From Actimicrobium sp034313845 (GTDB lineage Bacteria; Pseudomonadota; Gammaproteobacteria; Burkholderiales; Burkholderiaceae_D), in NCBI RefSeq assembly GCF_034313845.1, contig NZ_JAVIWN010000003.1: a stretch of DNA of 64,000 nt; one strand, 5' to 3'. The notes beneath the pieces are model-generated. The model did not search any database. It was not told the DNA's origin and worked only from the letters and a program-made list of their open reading frames with translations. Shown one piece after another: positions 17,524-28,068 of this stretch (position 1 is its first letter; every line of letters starts with the position of its first letter). A program made the position numbers and the translations under genes.

Positions 17524-19866
17524 ATGGCCATGGTTGAAATTGAAATAGACGGCAAGAAAGTAGAAGTACCCGCAGGCAGTATGGTGATGGATGCGGCCAA
17601 CAAACTTGGCACGTATATCCCGCACTTTTGCTATCACAAAAAATTGACGATCGCGGCTAACTGCCGCATGTGCCTCGTCGAAGTCGAGAAAGCGCCGAAG
17701 CCGCTACCGGCGTGCGCCACGCCCGTTTCTGCTGGCATGATCGTGCGCTCCAACAGCGAGAAAGCCGTACAGGCCCAAAAGGGCGTGATGGAATTCCTGC
17801 TGATCAATCACCCGCTCGATTGCCCGATTTGCGATCAGGGTGGCGAATGTCAGTTGCAGGATCTGGCAGTCGGCTACGGCAAGTCGTCGTCCCGTTACGC
17901 AGAAGAAAAGCGCATCGTCGTGCAAAAGGACGCCGGTCCGCTGATCTCGATGAAAGAGATGACGCGTTGCATTCACTGCACGCGCTGCGTACGCTTCGGT
18001 CAGGAAATCGGCGGCGTGATGGAATTCGGCATGCTTGGTCGCGGTGAACACGCCGAGATCACATCGTTCGTCGGCAAGACCGTTGATTCCGAACTGTCGG
18101 GCAACATGATTGACCTGTGTCCTGTTGGCGCGTTGACCTCCAAGCCGTTTCGCTACAGCGCCCGCACCTGGGAATTGTCACGCCGCAAATCGGTCAGCGC
18201 CCATGACGGCCTTGGCACCAACCTCGTCGTGCAAGTCAAGAGCAATCGCGTCATGCGCGTGCTGCCGCTGGAAAACGAGGCGATCAATGAGTGCTGGTTG
18301 TCCGACAAGGACCGCTTCGCCTACGAAGGTCTCAACAGCGACGAACGCCTGAGCGCACCGATGCTCAAGCAGGATGGCAAATGGCAGGAAGTCAGCTGGC
18401 AGACCGCGCTCGAATATGTCGCGCATGGTCTGCGCAATATCAAACACGAGCATGGTGCCGATGCGATTGCCGCGCTGGCGACACCGAACTCGACCCTAGA
18501 AGAATTGACGCTGCTGCAAAAAGTCGTACGGGGTATCGGTTCCGAAAATATTGATTTCCGTTTGCGTCAATCGAACTTCGCGCTCGACGGTTCGGTCACG
18601 CCGTGGCTCGGCATGTCGATTGCCGATTTTGCCTTGCTCGATCGCGTCTTCGTGATTGGCTCGTTCCTGCGCAAGGATCACCCGCTGCTGACCGCACGCT
18701 TGCGTCAGTCAGTCAAGATTGGCGCGAAGATCAGCCTGCTGCATGCCACCGATGACGATTTGCTGATGCCGGTTGCCAACAAGATCATCGCCGCGCCGTC
18801 GGCCTGGCTCAATGTGCTGGGCGAAATCATCGTCGCGGTTGCGCAAGCCAAATCACTGCCGATACCAGTCGGCTTTGAAGGCATGACCGCGTCATCCGAA
18901 GCCAAGGCCATTGCCGAGAGCCTGATGTCGGCCGAACCAGGTGCCGTCATGCTCGGTAATGCTGCCGCTCAGCATCCGCAAGCAGCGCAATTGCACGCTG
19001 CCGCACAGTGGATCGCCGAAGCCACCGGTACCACGCTGGGTTTCCTGACTGAAGCCGCGAACACCGTTGGTGGTTATCTCGCCAACGCGATTCCCGGTTC
19101 AGGCGCGAACGCGGCCAGCGCTTTTGCCATTCCACGCAAAGCCTATTTGCTGTTCAATGCAGAACCGCAACTCGATAGCGCCAACCCGCAAGTCGCTCGT
19201 GCTGCGCTCGATCAGGCCGAGATGGTCGTCGTCATGTCGCCGTTCAAGCATGGTGCCGACTACGCCGACGTGCTGTTGCCGATTGCACCGTTCACCGAAA
19301 CCGCTGGCACATTCGTCAGTTGCGAAGGTCGTGCGCAAAGTTTCAATGGCACTGTCAAGCCGCTCGGTGACACCCGTCCAGGCTGGAAAGTCTTGCGCGT
19401 ACTGGGCAATTTGCTGGGCCTGTCCGGTTTCGACTACGACACCTCCGAAGCGATTCGCAACGAAGTGCTGGGCAGCACTGGCGTCACAGGTCTTGACCTG
19501 ACACCGCGTCTGAACAACAAGACGACGTTTGCACCACAAGCGCCGTTGACGGCGTCGAGCGGTGGTCTCGAACGGATTGCCGATGTGCCGATCTATTTTA
19601 CTGACGCGATTGCACGCCGCGCGCCGGCCTTGCAGGAGACCAGTGATGCACGCGCTCCAACGGCGCGACTGTCCGCAGCGCTGGCACAACAGCTCGGCGT
19701 GATCGATGGCGCAGCGGTCCGCGTCACCCAAGGCAGCGGGAATACTGTTCTTGAGGTAGTCATCGAGGCCGGCTTGCCCGATAATGCGGTGCGCATTGTT
19801 GCCGCGCACAAGGCAACGGCAATGCTGGGTGCGATGTTCGGCCCGATCAGTGTGGAGAAAGTCTGA
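17524..19866 (+). CDS. nuoG: NADH-quinone oxidoreductase subunit G
   Basis: About 780 residues, the largest N-module subunit. N-terminal 2Fe-2S ferredoxin domain (CYHKKL, CRMCLVEVE, PACATPV), the His-Cys3 cluster (HPLDCPICDQGGECQLQD), a 4Fe-4S pair (CIHCTRCVRFGQEIGG, then LCPVGALTSKPF), and a molybdopterin-oxidoreductase-like domain without cofactor. The start at 17524 gives MAMVEIEIDGK, with a second ATG at 17530; the Shine-Dalgarno is weak. Overlaps nuoH by one base. Confidence 0.95.
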   Translation: MAMVEIEIDGKKVEVPAGSMVMDAANKLGTYIPHFCYHKKLTIAANCRMCLVEVEKAPKPLPACATPVSAGMIVRSNSEKAVQAQKGVMEFLLINHPLDCPICDQGGECQLQDLAVGYGKSSSRYAEEKRIVVQKDAGPLISMKEMTRCIHCTRCVRFGQEIGGVMEFGMLGRGEHAEITSFVGKTVDSELSGNMIDLCPVGALTSKPFRYSARTWELSRRKSVSAHDGLGTNLVVQVKSNRVMRVLPLENEAINECWLSDKDRFAYEGLNSDERLSAPMLKQDGKWQEVSWQTALEYVAHGLRNIKHEHGADAIAALATPNSTLEELTLLQKVVRGIGSENIDFRLRQSNFALDGSVTPWLGMSIADFALLDRVFVIGSFLRKDHPLLTARLRQSVKIGAKISLLHATDDDLLMPVANKIIAAPSAWLNVLGEIIVAVAQAKSLPIPVGFEGMTASSEAKAIAESLMSAEPGAVMLGNAAAQHPQAAQLHAAAQWIAEATGTTLGFLTEAANTVGGYLANAIPGSGANAASAFAIPRKAYLLFNAEPQLDSANPQVARAALDQAEMVVVMSPFKHGADYADVLLPIAPFTETAGTFVSCEGRAQSFNGTVKPLGDTRPGWKVLRVLGNLLGLSGFDYDTSEAIRNEVLGSTGVTGLDLTPRLNNKTTFAPQAPLTASSGGLERIADVPIYFTDAIARRAPALQETSDARAPTARLSAALAQQLGVIDGAAVRVTQGSGNTVLEVVIEAGLPDNAVRIVAAHKATAMLGAMFGPISVEKV

Positions 19867-20954
19867 TGGATCAGTTGCTTCTGAACATACACGCAACCGG
19901 CAATAGCTGGTTTGGCTACTTCTGGCCGCTGGTATGGAATCTGGTCAAGATCATTGCGCTGGTGTTGCCAATCATGGGGTGCGTTGCCTACCTGACCTTG
20001 TGGGAACGCAAGATGATCGGCTGGATGCACGTGCGGATCGGCCCGAACCGGGTCGGCCCGGCCGGCTTGCTGCAGCCGATCGCCGATGCGCTCAAGTTGC
20101 TGCTCAAAGAAATCATCATCCCGGCCAAATCCAACAAAGCCCTGTTCGTCATTGCGCCCATCATGACCATCATGCCGGCACTGGCGGCGTGGGTCGTGAT
20201 CCCGTTCGGACCGGAAGTGGCACTGGCCAACCTCAACGCCGGCCTGTTGTTCGCGATGGCGATCATGTCACTTGAAGTGTATGGCGTGATCATCGCCGGC
20301 TGGGCATCCAACTCCAAATACGCTTTTCTCGGTGCGATGCGCGCGTCGGCGCAAATGATTTCGTATGAAATTTCGATGGGCTTTGTGCTGGTCATCGTGC
20401 TGATGGTTACAGGCAGCCTGAATTTTACCGATATCGTCATGGCCCAGACCGAAGGCCGGATGGCCAGCATGGGTCTCAATTTCCTGTCCTGGAACTGGTT
20501 GCCGCTGTTGCCGATGTTTGGTGTCTTCATCATCGCCGGTATCGCCGAGACCAGTCGTCATCCGTTCGACGTCGTCGAGGGCGAATCGGAAATCGTTGCC
20601 GGTCACATGGTCGAGTATTCAGGCATGTCGTTCGCGATGTTTTTCCTGGCCGAATACGCCAACATGATCCTGATCTCCATCCTTGCCGCGCTGATGTTTC
20701 TGGGCGGATGGAATTCACCGATCGGCGCGCAGGTGCCGGTGCTGGGCTTGCTGTCTTACTTGCCTGGCTGGATCTGGCTGGGTATCAAGACCTTCCTGAT
20801 CGTCTCGATCTTCGTCTGGGTGCGCGCTTCGTTCCCACGCTATCGGTATGACCAGATCATGCGTCTGGGCTGGAAGATTTTCATTCCGCTGACACTGGGT
20901 TACCTGGTGTTCGTCGCGGCATGGATGCAAACCTCATGGAATATTTGGAAGTAA
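19866..20954 (+). CDS. nuoH: NADH-quinone oxidoreductase subunit H
   Basis: 362 residues, eight-helix membrane subunit linking the Q module to the proton-pumping arm. Signatures: WERKMIGWMHVRIGPNRVGP and the acidic loop ETSRHPFDVVEGESEIVAGH, which faces the quinone tunnel. Confidence 0.97.
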   Translation: MDQLLLNIHATGNSWFGYFWPLVWNLVKIIALVLPIMGCVAYLTLWERKMIGWMHVRIGPNRVGPAGLLQPIADALKLLLKEIIIPAKSNKALFVIAPIMTIMPALAAWVVIPFGPEVALANLNAGLLFAMAIMSLEVYGVIIAGWASNSKYAFLGAMRASAQMISYEISMGFVLVIVLMVTGSLNFTDIVMAQTEGRMASMGLNFLSWNWLPLLPMFGVFIIAGIAETSRHPFDVVEGESEIVAGHMVEYSGMSFAMFFLAEYANMILISILAALMFLGGWNSPIGAQVPVLGLLSYLPGWIWLGIKTFLIVSIFVWVRASFPRYRYDQIMRLGWKIFIPLTLGYLVFVAAWMQTSWNIWK

Positions 20955-20973
20955 AGAAAAGGGCGTACATACG

Positions 20974-21462
20974 ATGGAAGCCATTAAGGATTTTTTTAGC
21001 AGTCTGATGCTGCGTGAGCTGTTCAAGGGCATGGCCCTGACGGGCCGCTACATGTTTGCCCGCAAGATCACGGTGCAATTTCCGGAAGAAAAAACACCGC
21101 AGTCGCCGCGCTTCCGGGGACTGCATGCATTGCGTCGTTACCCGAATGGCGAAGAACGCTGCATCGCCTGCAAGCTATGCGAAGCCGTTTGTCCGGCGAT
21201 GGCGATCACGATCGAATCCGAACAGCGCGATGACGGCTCACGCCGCACCACACGCTACGACATCGATTTGACCAAATGCATCTTCTGCGGTTTTTGCGAA
21301 GAGTCTTGCCCGGTCGATTCGATCGTCGAAACCAGCATTCTCGAATACCACGGCGAAAAGCGCGGTGATCTGTATTACACCAAAGAGATGCTGCTCGCCG
21401 TTGGTGACCGCTACGAGAATGACATCGCCGCAGCCCGCGCTGCCGATGCGCCTTATCGCTGA
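20974..21462 (+). CDS. nuoI: NADH-quinone oxidoreductase subunit I
   Basis: 162 residues, ferredoxin-like subunit with two 4Fe-4S clusters (N6a, N6b): CIACKLCEAVCP and CIFCGFCEESCP, each followed by the fourth ligand pattern. Lies between nuoH and nuoJ as usual. Confidence 0.97.
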   Translation: MEAIKDFFSSLMLRELFKGMALTGRYMFARKITVQFPEEKTPQSPRFRGLHALRRYPNGEERCIACKLCEAVCPAMAITIESEQRDDGSRRTTRYDIDLTKCIFCGFCEESCPVDSIVETSILEYHGEKRGDLYYTKEMLLAVGDRYENDIAAARAADAPYR

Positions 21463-21522
21463 TGAACGCTTCAGTGCTCCACACTAACCTGGCTGTCTGC
21501 ATGCCGACTCTTCTGGTCCATC

Positions 21523-22194
21523 ATGGAATTTAAAACTGCCCTGTTCTACGCGTTCTCGGCCATCCTCGTGATGGCCGCACTGAAAGTCATTACCGACCGT
21601 AACCCGGTTCACTCCGCCCTGTTTCTGGTGCTGGCGTTTTTTTCGGCAGCGGCGATCTGGCTGCTGCTGCAAGCTGAATTTCTCGCCATTGTGCTGGTGC
21701 TGGTGTACGTCGGCGCGGTGATGGTGCTGTTCCTTTTTGTCGTCATGATGCTCGATATTAATGTCGACAGGATGCGCGAAGGATTCTGGGGTTATCTGCC
21801 GTTTGCCGCCTTCATTGGCGTGCTGATCGTGCTCGAAATGTCGGCTGTGCTGTTACAGGCATTCTGGGCACCGGATGCGCAAGTGCCCGCTGCGGCATCA
21901 ACCATCGGCACGACGAAGGAACTCGGCAAACTGATCTACACCGAGTACGTGTATGCCTTTGAAATCGCTGCGGCGATCCTGTTGCTGGCGATTGTTTCAG
22001 CCGTCGCGCTGACGCTGCGCAAGCGCAAGGACAGCAAGTACTTTGATCCGGCCGAAGCCGTCAAGGTCAAGGCCAGCGACCGCGTGCGCATCGTCAAGAT
22101 GAAGTCCGAATCGACCCGTGCGGTTGCTGACGTGGTTGCCAGCACCGATGCCGCTCCTTCCACCCCCGCTGCTCCGGCAGCAGAACAAAAATAA
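21523..22194 (+). CDS. nuoJ: NADH-quinone oxidoreductase subunit J
   Basis: 223 residues with five hydrophobic segments; QAEFLAIVLVLVYVGAVMVL carries the pi-bulge helix important for coupling in characterised complexes. The C-terminus is an Ala/Pro/Ser-rich hydrophilic tail longer than in E. coli NuoJ (184 residues). Confidence 0.95.
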   Translation: MEFKTALFYAFSAILVMAALKVITDRNPVHSALFLVLAFFSAAAIWLLLQAEFLAIVLVLVYVGAVMVLFLFVVMMLDINVDRMREGFWGYLPFAAFIGVLIVLEMSAVLLQAFWAPDAQVPAAASTIGTTKELGKLIYTEYVYAFEIAAAILLLAIVSAVALTLRKRKDSKYFDPAEAVKVKASDRVRIVKMKSESTRAVADVVASTDAAPSTPAAPAAEQK

Positions 22195-22203
22195 GGGGCG
22201 CAC

Positions 22204-22512
22204 GTGACTGTTACTCTCGCTCATTACCTGATTCTTGGCGCGATCCTGTTTGCGATTTCCATCGTTGGTATTTTCCTCAATCGCAAGAACATCATCATTT
22301 TATTGATGGCCATCGAACTGATGCTGCTGGCGGTCAATACCAACTTCATCGCGTTTTCGCATTACCTTGGTGATGCGGCCGGACAGATCTTTGTTTTCTT
22401 CATCCTGACCGTGGCCGCTGCGGAAGCCGCGATCGGACTGGCTATCCTGGTAGTGATGTTCCGCAACCTCGATACCATCAATGTCGAAGACCTCGACAGC
22501 CTGAAGGGGTAA
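22204..22512 (+). CDS. nuoK: NADH-quinone oxidoreductase subunit K
   Basis: 102 residues, three transmembrane helices with the conserved membrane glutamates (Glu in LLMAIELMLLAVN and in AAAEAAIGLAILV). GTG start. A 91-base gap to nuoL holds only a doubtful 28-codon frame. Confidence 0.96.
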   Translation: MTVTLAHYLILGAILFAISIVGIFLNRKNIIILLMAIELMLLAVNTNFIAFSHYLGDAAGQIFVFFILTVAAAEAAIGLAILVVMFRNLDTINVEDLDSLKG

Positions 22513-22603
22513 CGATGAACCGCTTCATGCATTGCCTTATGGTCTCCCTCATGCACAGCAACACCACGACGAACATGCACACCAAAAACGATAAGGTCTA
22601 GAC

Positions 22604-24664
22604 ATGGCAGGCCAACTGAATTCCACTCTCTTGCTGGCGGTGCCGCTGGCTCCGCTGATCGGGTCGGCCATTGCCGGTCTGTTCGGTACCCGCTTTTTTG
22701 GTAACGTGATCGGCCGCAAGGTCTCGCACACCGTCACGATACTGGGCGTGTTCATCGCGCTGCTCATTTCGATACAGACGTTGCTGGCCGTGCTCGATGG
22801 CGCGACGTTCAACGAAACGCTCTATACCTGGCTGACCGTCGGCACCATGAAGATGGAAATCGGTTTCATGGTCGATAGCCTGACGGCGATGATGATGTGC
22901 GTGGTGACGTTTGTCTCATTGATGGTGCACATCTATTCGGTGGGCTACATGCGTGAAGACGAAGGCTATAACCGCTTCTTCTCGTACATCTCGCTGTTCA
23001 CGTTCTCGATGTTGATGCTGGTCATGAGCAACAACTTCCTGCAACTGTTTTTCGGCTGGGAGGCCGTGGGTCTGGTGTCGTATTTGCTGATCGGTTTTTA
23101 CTACACGAAGCCGACGGCGATTGCTGCCAACATGAAAGCCTTTCTGGTCAATCGCGTGGGTGACTTCGGTTTCCTGCTTGGTATAGGCTTGTTGATGGCC
23201 TATGCCGGTTCGATGAACTATCAGGAAGTGTTTGCACAGAAGGATGTGCTGGCAACCCTGACCTTGCCTGGCACTAGCTGGCTGCTGATCACCACCGCGT
23301 GTATTTGCCTGTTCGTCGGTGCAATGGGCAAGTCGGCGCAATTTCCGCTGCATGTCTGGCTGCCCGATTCGATGGAAGGTCCGACCCCGATTTCTGCATT
23401 GATCCATGCCGCGACGATGGTTACTGCCGGCATCTTCATGGTGGCCCGCATGTCGCCGTTGTTCGAGCTGTCCGATATGGCGCTGTCGTTCATTCTGGTG
23501 ATCGGTTCGATCACTGCGCTGTTCATGGGTTTCCTCGGCATGATCCAGACGGATATCAAGCGCGTGGTGGCGTACTCGACGCTGTCGCAGCTCGGTTACA
23601 TGACCGTGGCGCTGGGTTGTTCGGCCTACTCGGTAGCGGTGTTCCATTTGATGACGCACGCCTTCTTCAAGGCGCTGCTATTCCTCGGTGCCGGTTCGGT
23701 CATCGTCGGCATGCACCATGATCAGGACATTCGCAATATGGGCGGCTTGCGCAAGTACATGCCGATCACCTGGATCACATCGCTGATCGGTTCGCTGGCC
23801 TTGATCGGTACGCCACTGTTCTCCGGTTTCTACTCGAAGGACAGCATCATCGAGGCGGTCGCAGCAACTAATCTGACCGGTTCCGGCTTCGCGTATTTCG
23901 CGGTACTGGTCAGTGTGTTTGTCACGGCGTTTTATTCTTTCCGGATGTATTTCCTGGTCTTCCACGGCAAAGAACGCTTCGGCAAACCGCAGCATGGTTA
24001 TGACGATCATCACCATGCAAAAGAGGACGCGCACGGCCACGACGAACACCACGGACTTGCGCCTGGACAGAAGCCGCATGAGTCACCGTGGGTCATCACG
24101 CTGCCGCTGGTGCTGCTGGCGATTCCGTCGGCGGCGATTGGATTCATTGCCATCGAGCCGATGCTGTTCGGAGATTTTTTCAAGGGTGTGATCTTCGTCA
24201 ATGAAGCGCATCAGGCGATGGAAGAGCTGGGCAAAGAATTCCACGGGCCATGGCAAATGGCGGTTCACGGGCTGACCAGCGCGCCGTTCTGGCTTGCCCT
24301 TGCCGGTGTGGTTACCGCCTGGTATTTTTATCTGGTCAATCAGAAAGTACCGGCGCAGATCAAGCAGACCTTCGCGCCGATTCATGCGCTGCTCGAGAAC
24401 AAGTACTACCTCGACAAGATCAATCAGGTGGTATTTGCCGATGGCGCACGGATGATCGGCTCGGGCTTCTCGCGCTTCGGCGATCGGGCTCTGATCGATG
24501 GATTGGCCGTCAATGGCAGCGCGAAAGTGATCGGCTGGTTGTCGACCATCGTGCGGAAGCTGCAGTCCGGCTACATCTACCATTACGCATTCGTGATGAT
24601 TCTTGGCGTGCTGGGATTCATGATGGTGTTCCTGCCATTCCCACGGTTTCCGTTTACCCAATAA
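22604..24664 (+). CDS. nuoL: NADH-quinone oxidoreductase subunit L
   Basis: 686 residues, the distal antiporter-like subunit with the long lateral helix. Signatures: FFGWEAVGLVSYLLIGFYY, KSAQFPLHVWLPDSMEGPTP (proton-channel lysine and histidine) and AATMVTAGIFM. A His/Asp-rich loop near residues 464–485 (DDHHHAKEDAHGHDEHHG) could bind metal but is typical of loop variation in this subunit. Confidence 0.97.
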   Translation: MAGQLNSTLLLAVPLAPLIGSAIAGLFGTRFFGNVIGRKVSHTVTILGVFIALLISIQTLLAVLDGATFNETLYTWLTVGTMKMEIGFMVDSLTAMMMCVVTFVSLMVHIYSVGYMREDEGYNRFFSYISLFTFSMLMLVMSNNFLQLFFGWEAVGLVSYLLIGFYYTKPTAIAANMKAFLVNRVGDFGFLLGIGLLMAYAGSMNYQEVFAQKDVLATLTLPGTSWLLITTACICLFVGAMGKSAQFPLHVWLPDSMEGPTPISALIHAATMVTAGIFMVARMSPLFELSDMALSFILVIGSITALFMGFLGMIQTDIKRVVAYSTLSQLGYMTVALGCSAYSVAVFHLMTHAFFKALLFLGAGSVIVGMHHDQDIRNMGGLRKYMPITWITSLIGSLALIGTPLFSGFYSKDSIIEAVAATNLTGSGFAYFAVLVSVFVTAFYSFRMYFLVFHGKERFGKPQHGYDDHHHAKEDAHGHDEHHGLAPGQKPHESPWVITLPLVLLAIPSAAIGFIAIEPMLFGDFFKGVIFVNEAHQAMEELGKEFHGPWQMAVHGLTSAPFWLALAGVVTAWYFYLVNQKVPAQIKQTFAPIHALLENKYYLDKINQVVFADGARMIGSGFSRFGDRALIDGLAVNGSAKVIGWLSTIVRKLQSGYIYHYAFVMILGVLGFMMVFLPFPRFPFTQ

Positions 24665-24688
24665 GCTGGCCAAGGTCACTCACTACTC

Positions 24689-26191
24689 ATGATTCAGTCC
24701 ACTTTCTCCGCTTCATTTTCATTACTCAGTCTGGCCATCTGGTGCCCGATTGCCTTTGGTGTCCTGATCCTGGCCTTCGGCCGTGACGATAATCCGGGGC
24801 TGGTGCGCATTGCTGCACTGATCGGCTCGGTAGTCAGTTTCCTGGTCACGCTGCCGCTGATTCAGCGCTTCGATAACGCCGCACACGGCATGCAGTTCGC
24901 CGAAAAAATGCCGTGGATCGAGCGCTTCAACATCGAGTACTTCCTTGGCATCGATGGTATTTCATTGTGGCTGGTGGTACTGACGGCGTTCATCACGGTC
25001 ATTGTCGTCATCTCGGCCTGGGAAGTGATCGAGAAAAAAGTCGCGCAATACATGGGCGCGATGCTGATCCTGTCGGGCTTGATGATCGGTGTGTTCTGCG
25101 CGCTTGATGGCATGCTGTTCTACGTGTTCTTTGAAGCCACGCTCGTTCCGATGTTCATCATCATCGGCGTCTGGGGTGGCGGCAATCGGGTGTACGCCGC
25201 TATCAAGTTCTTCCTCTACACGTTCTTCGGTTCGCTGTTGATGCTGGTGGCCTTGATCTATCTGTACTTCGCCTCCGGCGGTTCGTTTGATATCACCTAC
25301 TGGCATGACCTGCCACTGCCGCTCAATGTCCAGATCCCGTTGTTCCTGGCATTCCTGATGGCCTTTGCAGTCAAGGTGCCGATGTGGCCGGTGCACACGT
25401 GGTTGCCGGACGCCCACGTCGAAGCGCCGACCGGCGGCTCGGTCGTGCTGGCTGCGCTGATGCTTAAACTCGGTGCTTACGGTTTCCTGCGTTTCTCGCT
25501 GCCGATCACACCGGATGCCAGCCACTACCTCGCACCGATGATGATTACCCTGTCGCTGATCGCGGTGATCTACATCGGTCTGGTCGCACTGGTCCAGTCC
25601 GACATGAAGAAACTGGTCGCGTATTCCTCGATCGCGCACATGGGTTTTGTCACGCTGGGTTTCTTTGCCTTCAACGAGATGGCAGTGCAGGGCAGCGTCG
25701 TGCAAATGATTTCGCATGGCTTCGTGTCGGCCGCGATGTTCCTGTGTATCGGCGTGCTGTACGACCGCATGCATACACGCGCCATTGTCGACTACGGTGG
25801 CGTGGTCAACACCATGCCGAAATTTGCCGCGTTCTTTGTCCTGTTCTCGCTGGCCAATTGCGGCTTGCCGGGTACCTCCGGTTTCGTTGGCGAGTTCATG
25901 GTGATTCTCGGTGCAATCAAGTTCAACTTCTGGATCGGCTTGCTGGCAGCAACGGCACTGATCTTTGGTGCGGCGTATTCGTTGTGGCTGGTCAAGCGCG
26001 TGATCTTCGGTGCGGTGGCCAATGCCAACGTCGCCAAGCTCAAGGATTTGAGCTTGCGCGAGTTCGGCATTCTTGGCGTGCTGGCGATTGCGGTACTGGT
26101 CATGGGTGTGTATCCCGCCCCGATCACCGATGCGATGCAAATCTCGGTGGCCGACCTGCTGCAACATGTTTCGATTTCCAAAGCCAACTGA
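24689..26191 (+). CDS. nuoM: NADH-quinone oxidoreductase subunit M
   Basis: 500 residues, antiporter-like proton-pumping subunit. Signatures: FFEATLVPMFIIIGVWGG and FAVKVPMWPVHTWLPDAHVE with the central channel lysine. Starts 24 bases after nuoL. Confidence 0.97.
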   Translation: MIQSTFSASFSLLSLAIWCPIAFGVLILAFGRDDNPGLVRIAALIGSVVSFLVTLPLIQRFDNAAHGMQFAEKMPWIERFNIEYFLGIDGISLWLVVLTAFITVIVVISAWEVIEKKVAQYMGAMLILSGLMIGVFCALDGMLFYVFFEATLVPMFIIIGVWGGGNRVYAAIKFFLYTFFGSLLMLVALIYLYFASGGSFDITYWHDLPLPLNVQIPLFLAFLMAFAVKVPMWPVHTWLPDAHVEAPTGGSVVLAALMLKLGAYGFLRFSLPITPDASHYLAPMMITLSLIAVIYIGLVALVQSDMKKLVAYSSIAHMGFVTLGFFAFNEMAVQGSVVQMISHGFVSAAMFLCIGVLYDRMHTRAIVDYGGVVNTMPKFAAFFVLFSLANCGLPGTSGFVGEFMVILGAIKFNFWIGLLAATALIFGAAYSLWLVKRVIFGAVANANVAKLKDLSLREFGILGVLAIAVLVMGVYPAPITDAMQISVADLLQHVSISKAN

Positions 26192-26240
26192 TGCATCCAA
26201 TCTTCAACATTCTTAGTGGACAGCCGGTTGCGGCACAAAA

Positions 26241-27743
26241 ATGACTAACATCAATCTGATCCCGCTCCTCCCTGAAGCCATCCTGCTGGTGGCGACTTCG
26301 CTGATCTTGCTGCTCGACCTGTATCTGTCGGACAAGCAGCGCAACGTCACGTATGTGTTGTCACTGATTACGCTCGCCGTGTGCGCGGCGTTCAATTACA
26401 TCTATCTGCTGAGCGGTGAGTCCATCTACCTGTTCAGCAATATGGTGGTGCTCGATCCGATGGCCAACCTGATGAAGCTGTTCACTTATCTGGCCGTCGG
26501 CGTCACGCTGGTGTATTCGCGTAATTACGTGGTGTCACGCGGCATCGTCAATAACCGGCTCGGCGGTGAATTCTATGTACTGGCGTTGTTCTCGTTGCTG
26601 GGTCAACTGGTGATGATTTCGGCCAGCAATTTGCTGATCATTTATCTTGGCCTGGAACTGATGTCGCTGTCGCTGTATGCGCTGGTGGCCTTGCGCCGTG
26701 ATCATTCGCAATCGACCGAAGCCGCGATGAAGTACTTCATCCTTGGTGCACTGGCGTCGGGCTTCCTGCTGTACGGCATGTCGATGTTGTATGGCGCGAC
26801 CGGTTCGCTTGATTTGAGCGACATCGTCAAGGTCAGCATGTCGGGTACGGTCAATCGCACGATTCTGGTGTTCGGTATCGTGTTCGTTGTGGCCGGCCTG
26901 GCCTTCAAGCTGGGCGTCGTGCCGTTCCACATGTGGGTGCCGGACGTCTACCAGGGTGCACCAACCGCAGTGACGCTGCTGCTGGGTGGCGCACCGAAGC
27001 TGGCCACCTTCGTGATCACGGTACGTCTGCTGGTCGAAGGCTTGTTGCCGCTGGCATTCGATTGGCAGCAGATGCTGCTGGTGCTGGCTGTTGCGTCGCT
27101 GGCGATCGGTAACATCACCGCAATTGTCCAGACCAACCTGAAACGCATGCTGGCGTATTCGACGATTGCGCAAATGGGTTTTGTGTTGCTCGGCATGGCG
27201 TCAGGGGTTACCGACGGCAATGGCTTCTCGGCGGTCAATGCCTACAGCTCGGCGATGTTTTACACGATCACTTACGTAATGACGACGCTGGGCACATTCG
27301 GCATCTTGCTGTTGCTGTCGCGTCCAGGCTTCGAGGCAGAAAACATTGACGACCTCAAGGGCTTGAATCAGCGTAGCCCGTGGTTCGCGCTGGTGATGAT
27401 GCTGTTCATGCTGTCGCTGGCAGGGATCCCGCCGATGATGGGCTTTTATGCCAAGTTATCGGTGCTGCAGGCCGTGCTCGGAACCGGACATGTCTGGCTG
27501 GCCGTGCTGGCGGTATTCTTCTCGCTGATCGGTGCTTACTACTACCTGCGCGTCATCAAGGTCATGTATTTCGATGAGCCGACCACGACCGAAAAAATCG
27601 TTGCCAGCGCCGACATGCGGTTCGTGCTCAGCGCAAATGGCATTGCCGTAGTGGTGCTCGGCCTGATGCCGGGTGCCTTGATGACGGCATCCGAAACAGC
27701 GGTCGGCTTGTCGTTGCGCGCCTTCGTGCGGACCCTCTACTAA
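26241..27743 (+). CDS. nuoN: NADH-quinone oxidoreductase subunit N
   Basis: 500 residues, third antiporter-like subunit, next to NuoK. Signatures: LGLELMSLSLYALVALRR and AFKLGVVPFHMWVPDVYQGA. Last catalytic gene of the operon; the stop is followed at once by the DUF2818 gene. Confidence 0.97.
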   Translation: MTNINLIPLLPEAILLVATSLILLLDLYLSDKQRNVTYVLSLITLAVCAAFNYIYLLSGESIYLFSNMVVLDPMANLMKLFTYLAVGVTLVYSRNYVVSRGIVNNRLGGEFYVLALFSLLGQLVMISASNLLIIYLGLELMSLSLYALVALRRDHSQSTEAAMKYFILGALASGFLLYGMSMLYGATGSLDLSDIVKVSMSGTVNRTILVFGIVFVVAGLAFKLGVVPFHMWVPDVYQGAPTAVTLLLGGAPKLATFVITVRLLVEGLLPLAFDWQQMLLVLAVASLAIGNITAIVQTNLKRMLAYSTIAQMGFVLLGMASGVTDGNGFSAVNAYSSAMFYTITYVMTTLGTFGILLLLSRPGFEAENIDDLKGLNQRSPWFALVMMLFMLSLAGIPPMMGFYAKLSVLQAVLGTGHVWLAVLAVFFSLIGAYYYLRVIKVMYFDEPTTTEKIVASADMRFVLSANGIAVVVLGLMPGALMTASETAVGLSLRAFVRTLY

Positions 27744-27744
27744 G

Positions 27745-28068
27745 GTGGATATTTCGCTCGCCAGCTGGTTCGTTATCCTGCTCGCTCTGGCTGCTGCCAA
27801 CCTGCCGTTTCTTAGCGAACGGCTGTTTGCTCTGGTGCCGCTGTCCTCGAAGGCTGGATCGACCGACAAGTCGATGTGGTGGCGCTTGCTGGAATTGCTG
27901 GTCCTGTATTTCGTCGTCGGCTTTACCGGCCGGTTTGTCGAAGGCCGCACCGGTGACGTGTTCACGCAGACCTGGGAGTTTTACGCGATCGGTGCGGTGG
28001 CATTCATCGTGCTGGCGTACCCGGGTTTTGCGTTCCGCTATCTGCGCAAACGCAATAGTGCCCTCTGA
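27745..28068 (+). CDS. DUF2818 membrane protein linked to nuo operon
   Basis: 107 residues with a GTG start one base after the nuoN stop (TAAGGTG). Three hydrophobic segments (about 5–25, 45–64, 75–95) and a positively charged C-terminus. Matches DUF2818, a family found after nuoN in Burkholderiales. Its position suggests a role in complex I assembly or as an accessory subunit, but no function is established. Confidence 0.85.
   Translation: MDISLASWFVILLALAAANLPFLSERLFALVPLSSKAGSTDKSMWWRLLELLVLYFVVGFTGRFVEGRTGDVFTQTWEFYAIGAVAFIVLAYPGFAFRYLRKRNSAL

Noticed and set aside
22515..22601. 28-codon frame between nuoK and nuoL
   Set aside because: Met/Thr/Asn-rich with no family resemblance; many internal ATGs; probably chance in a spacer.
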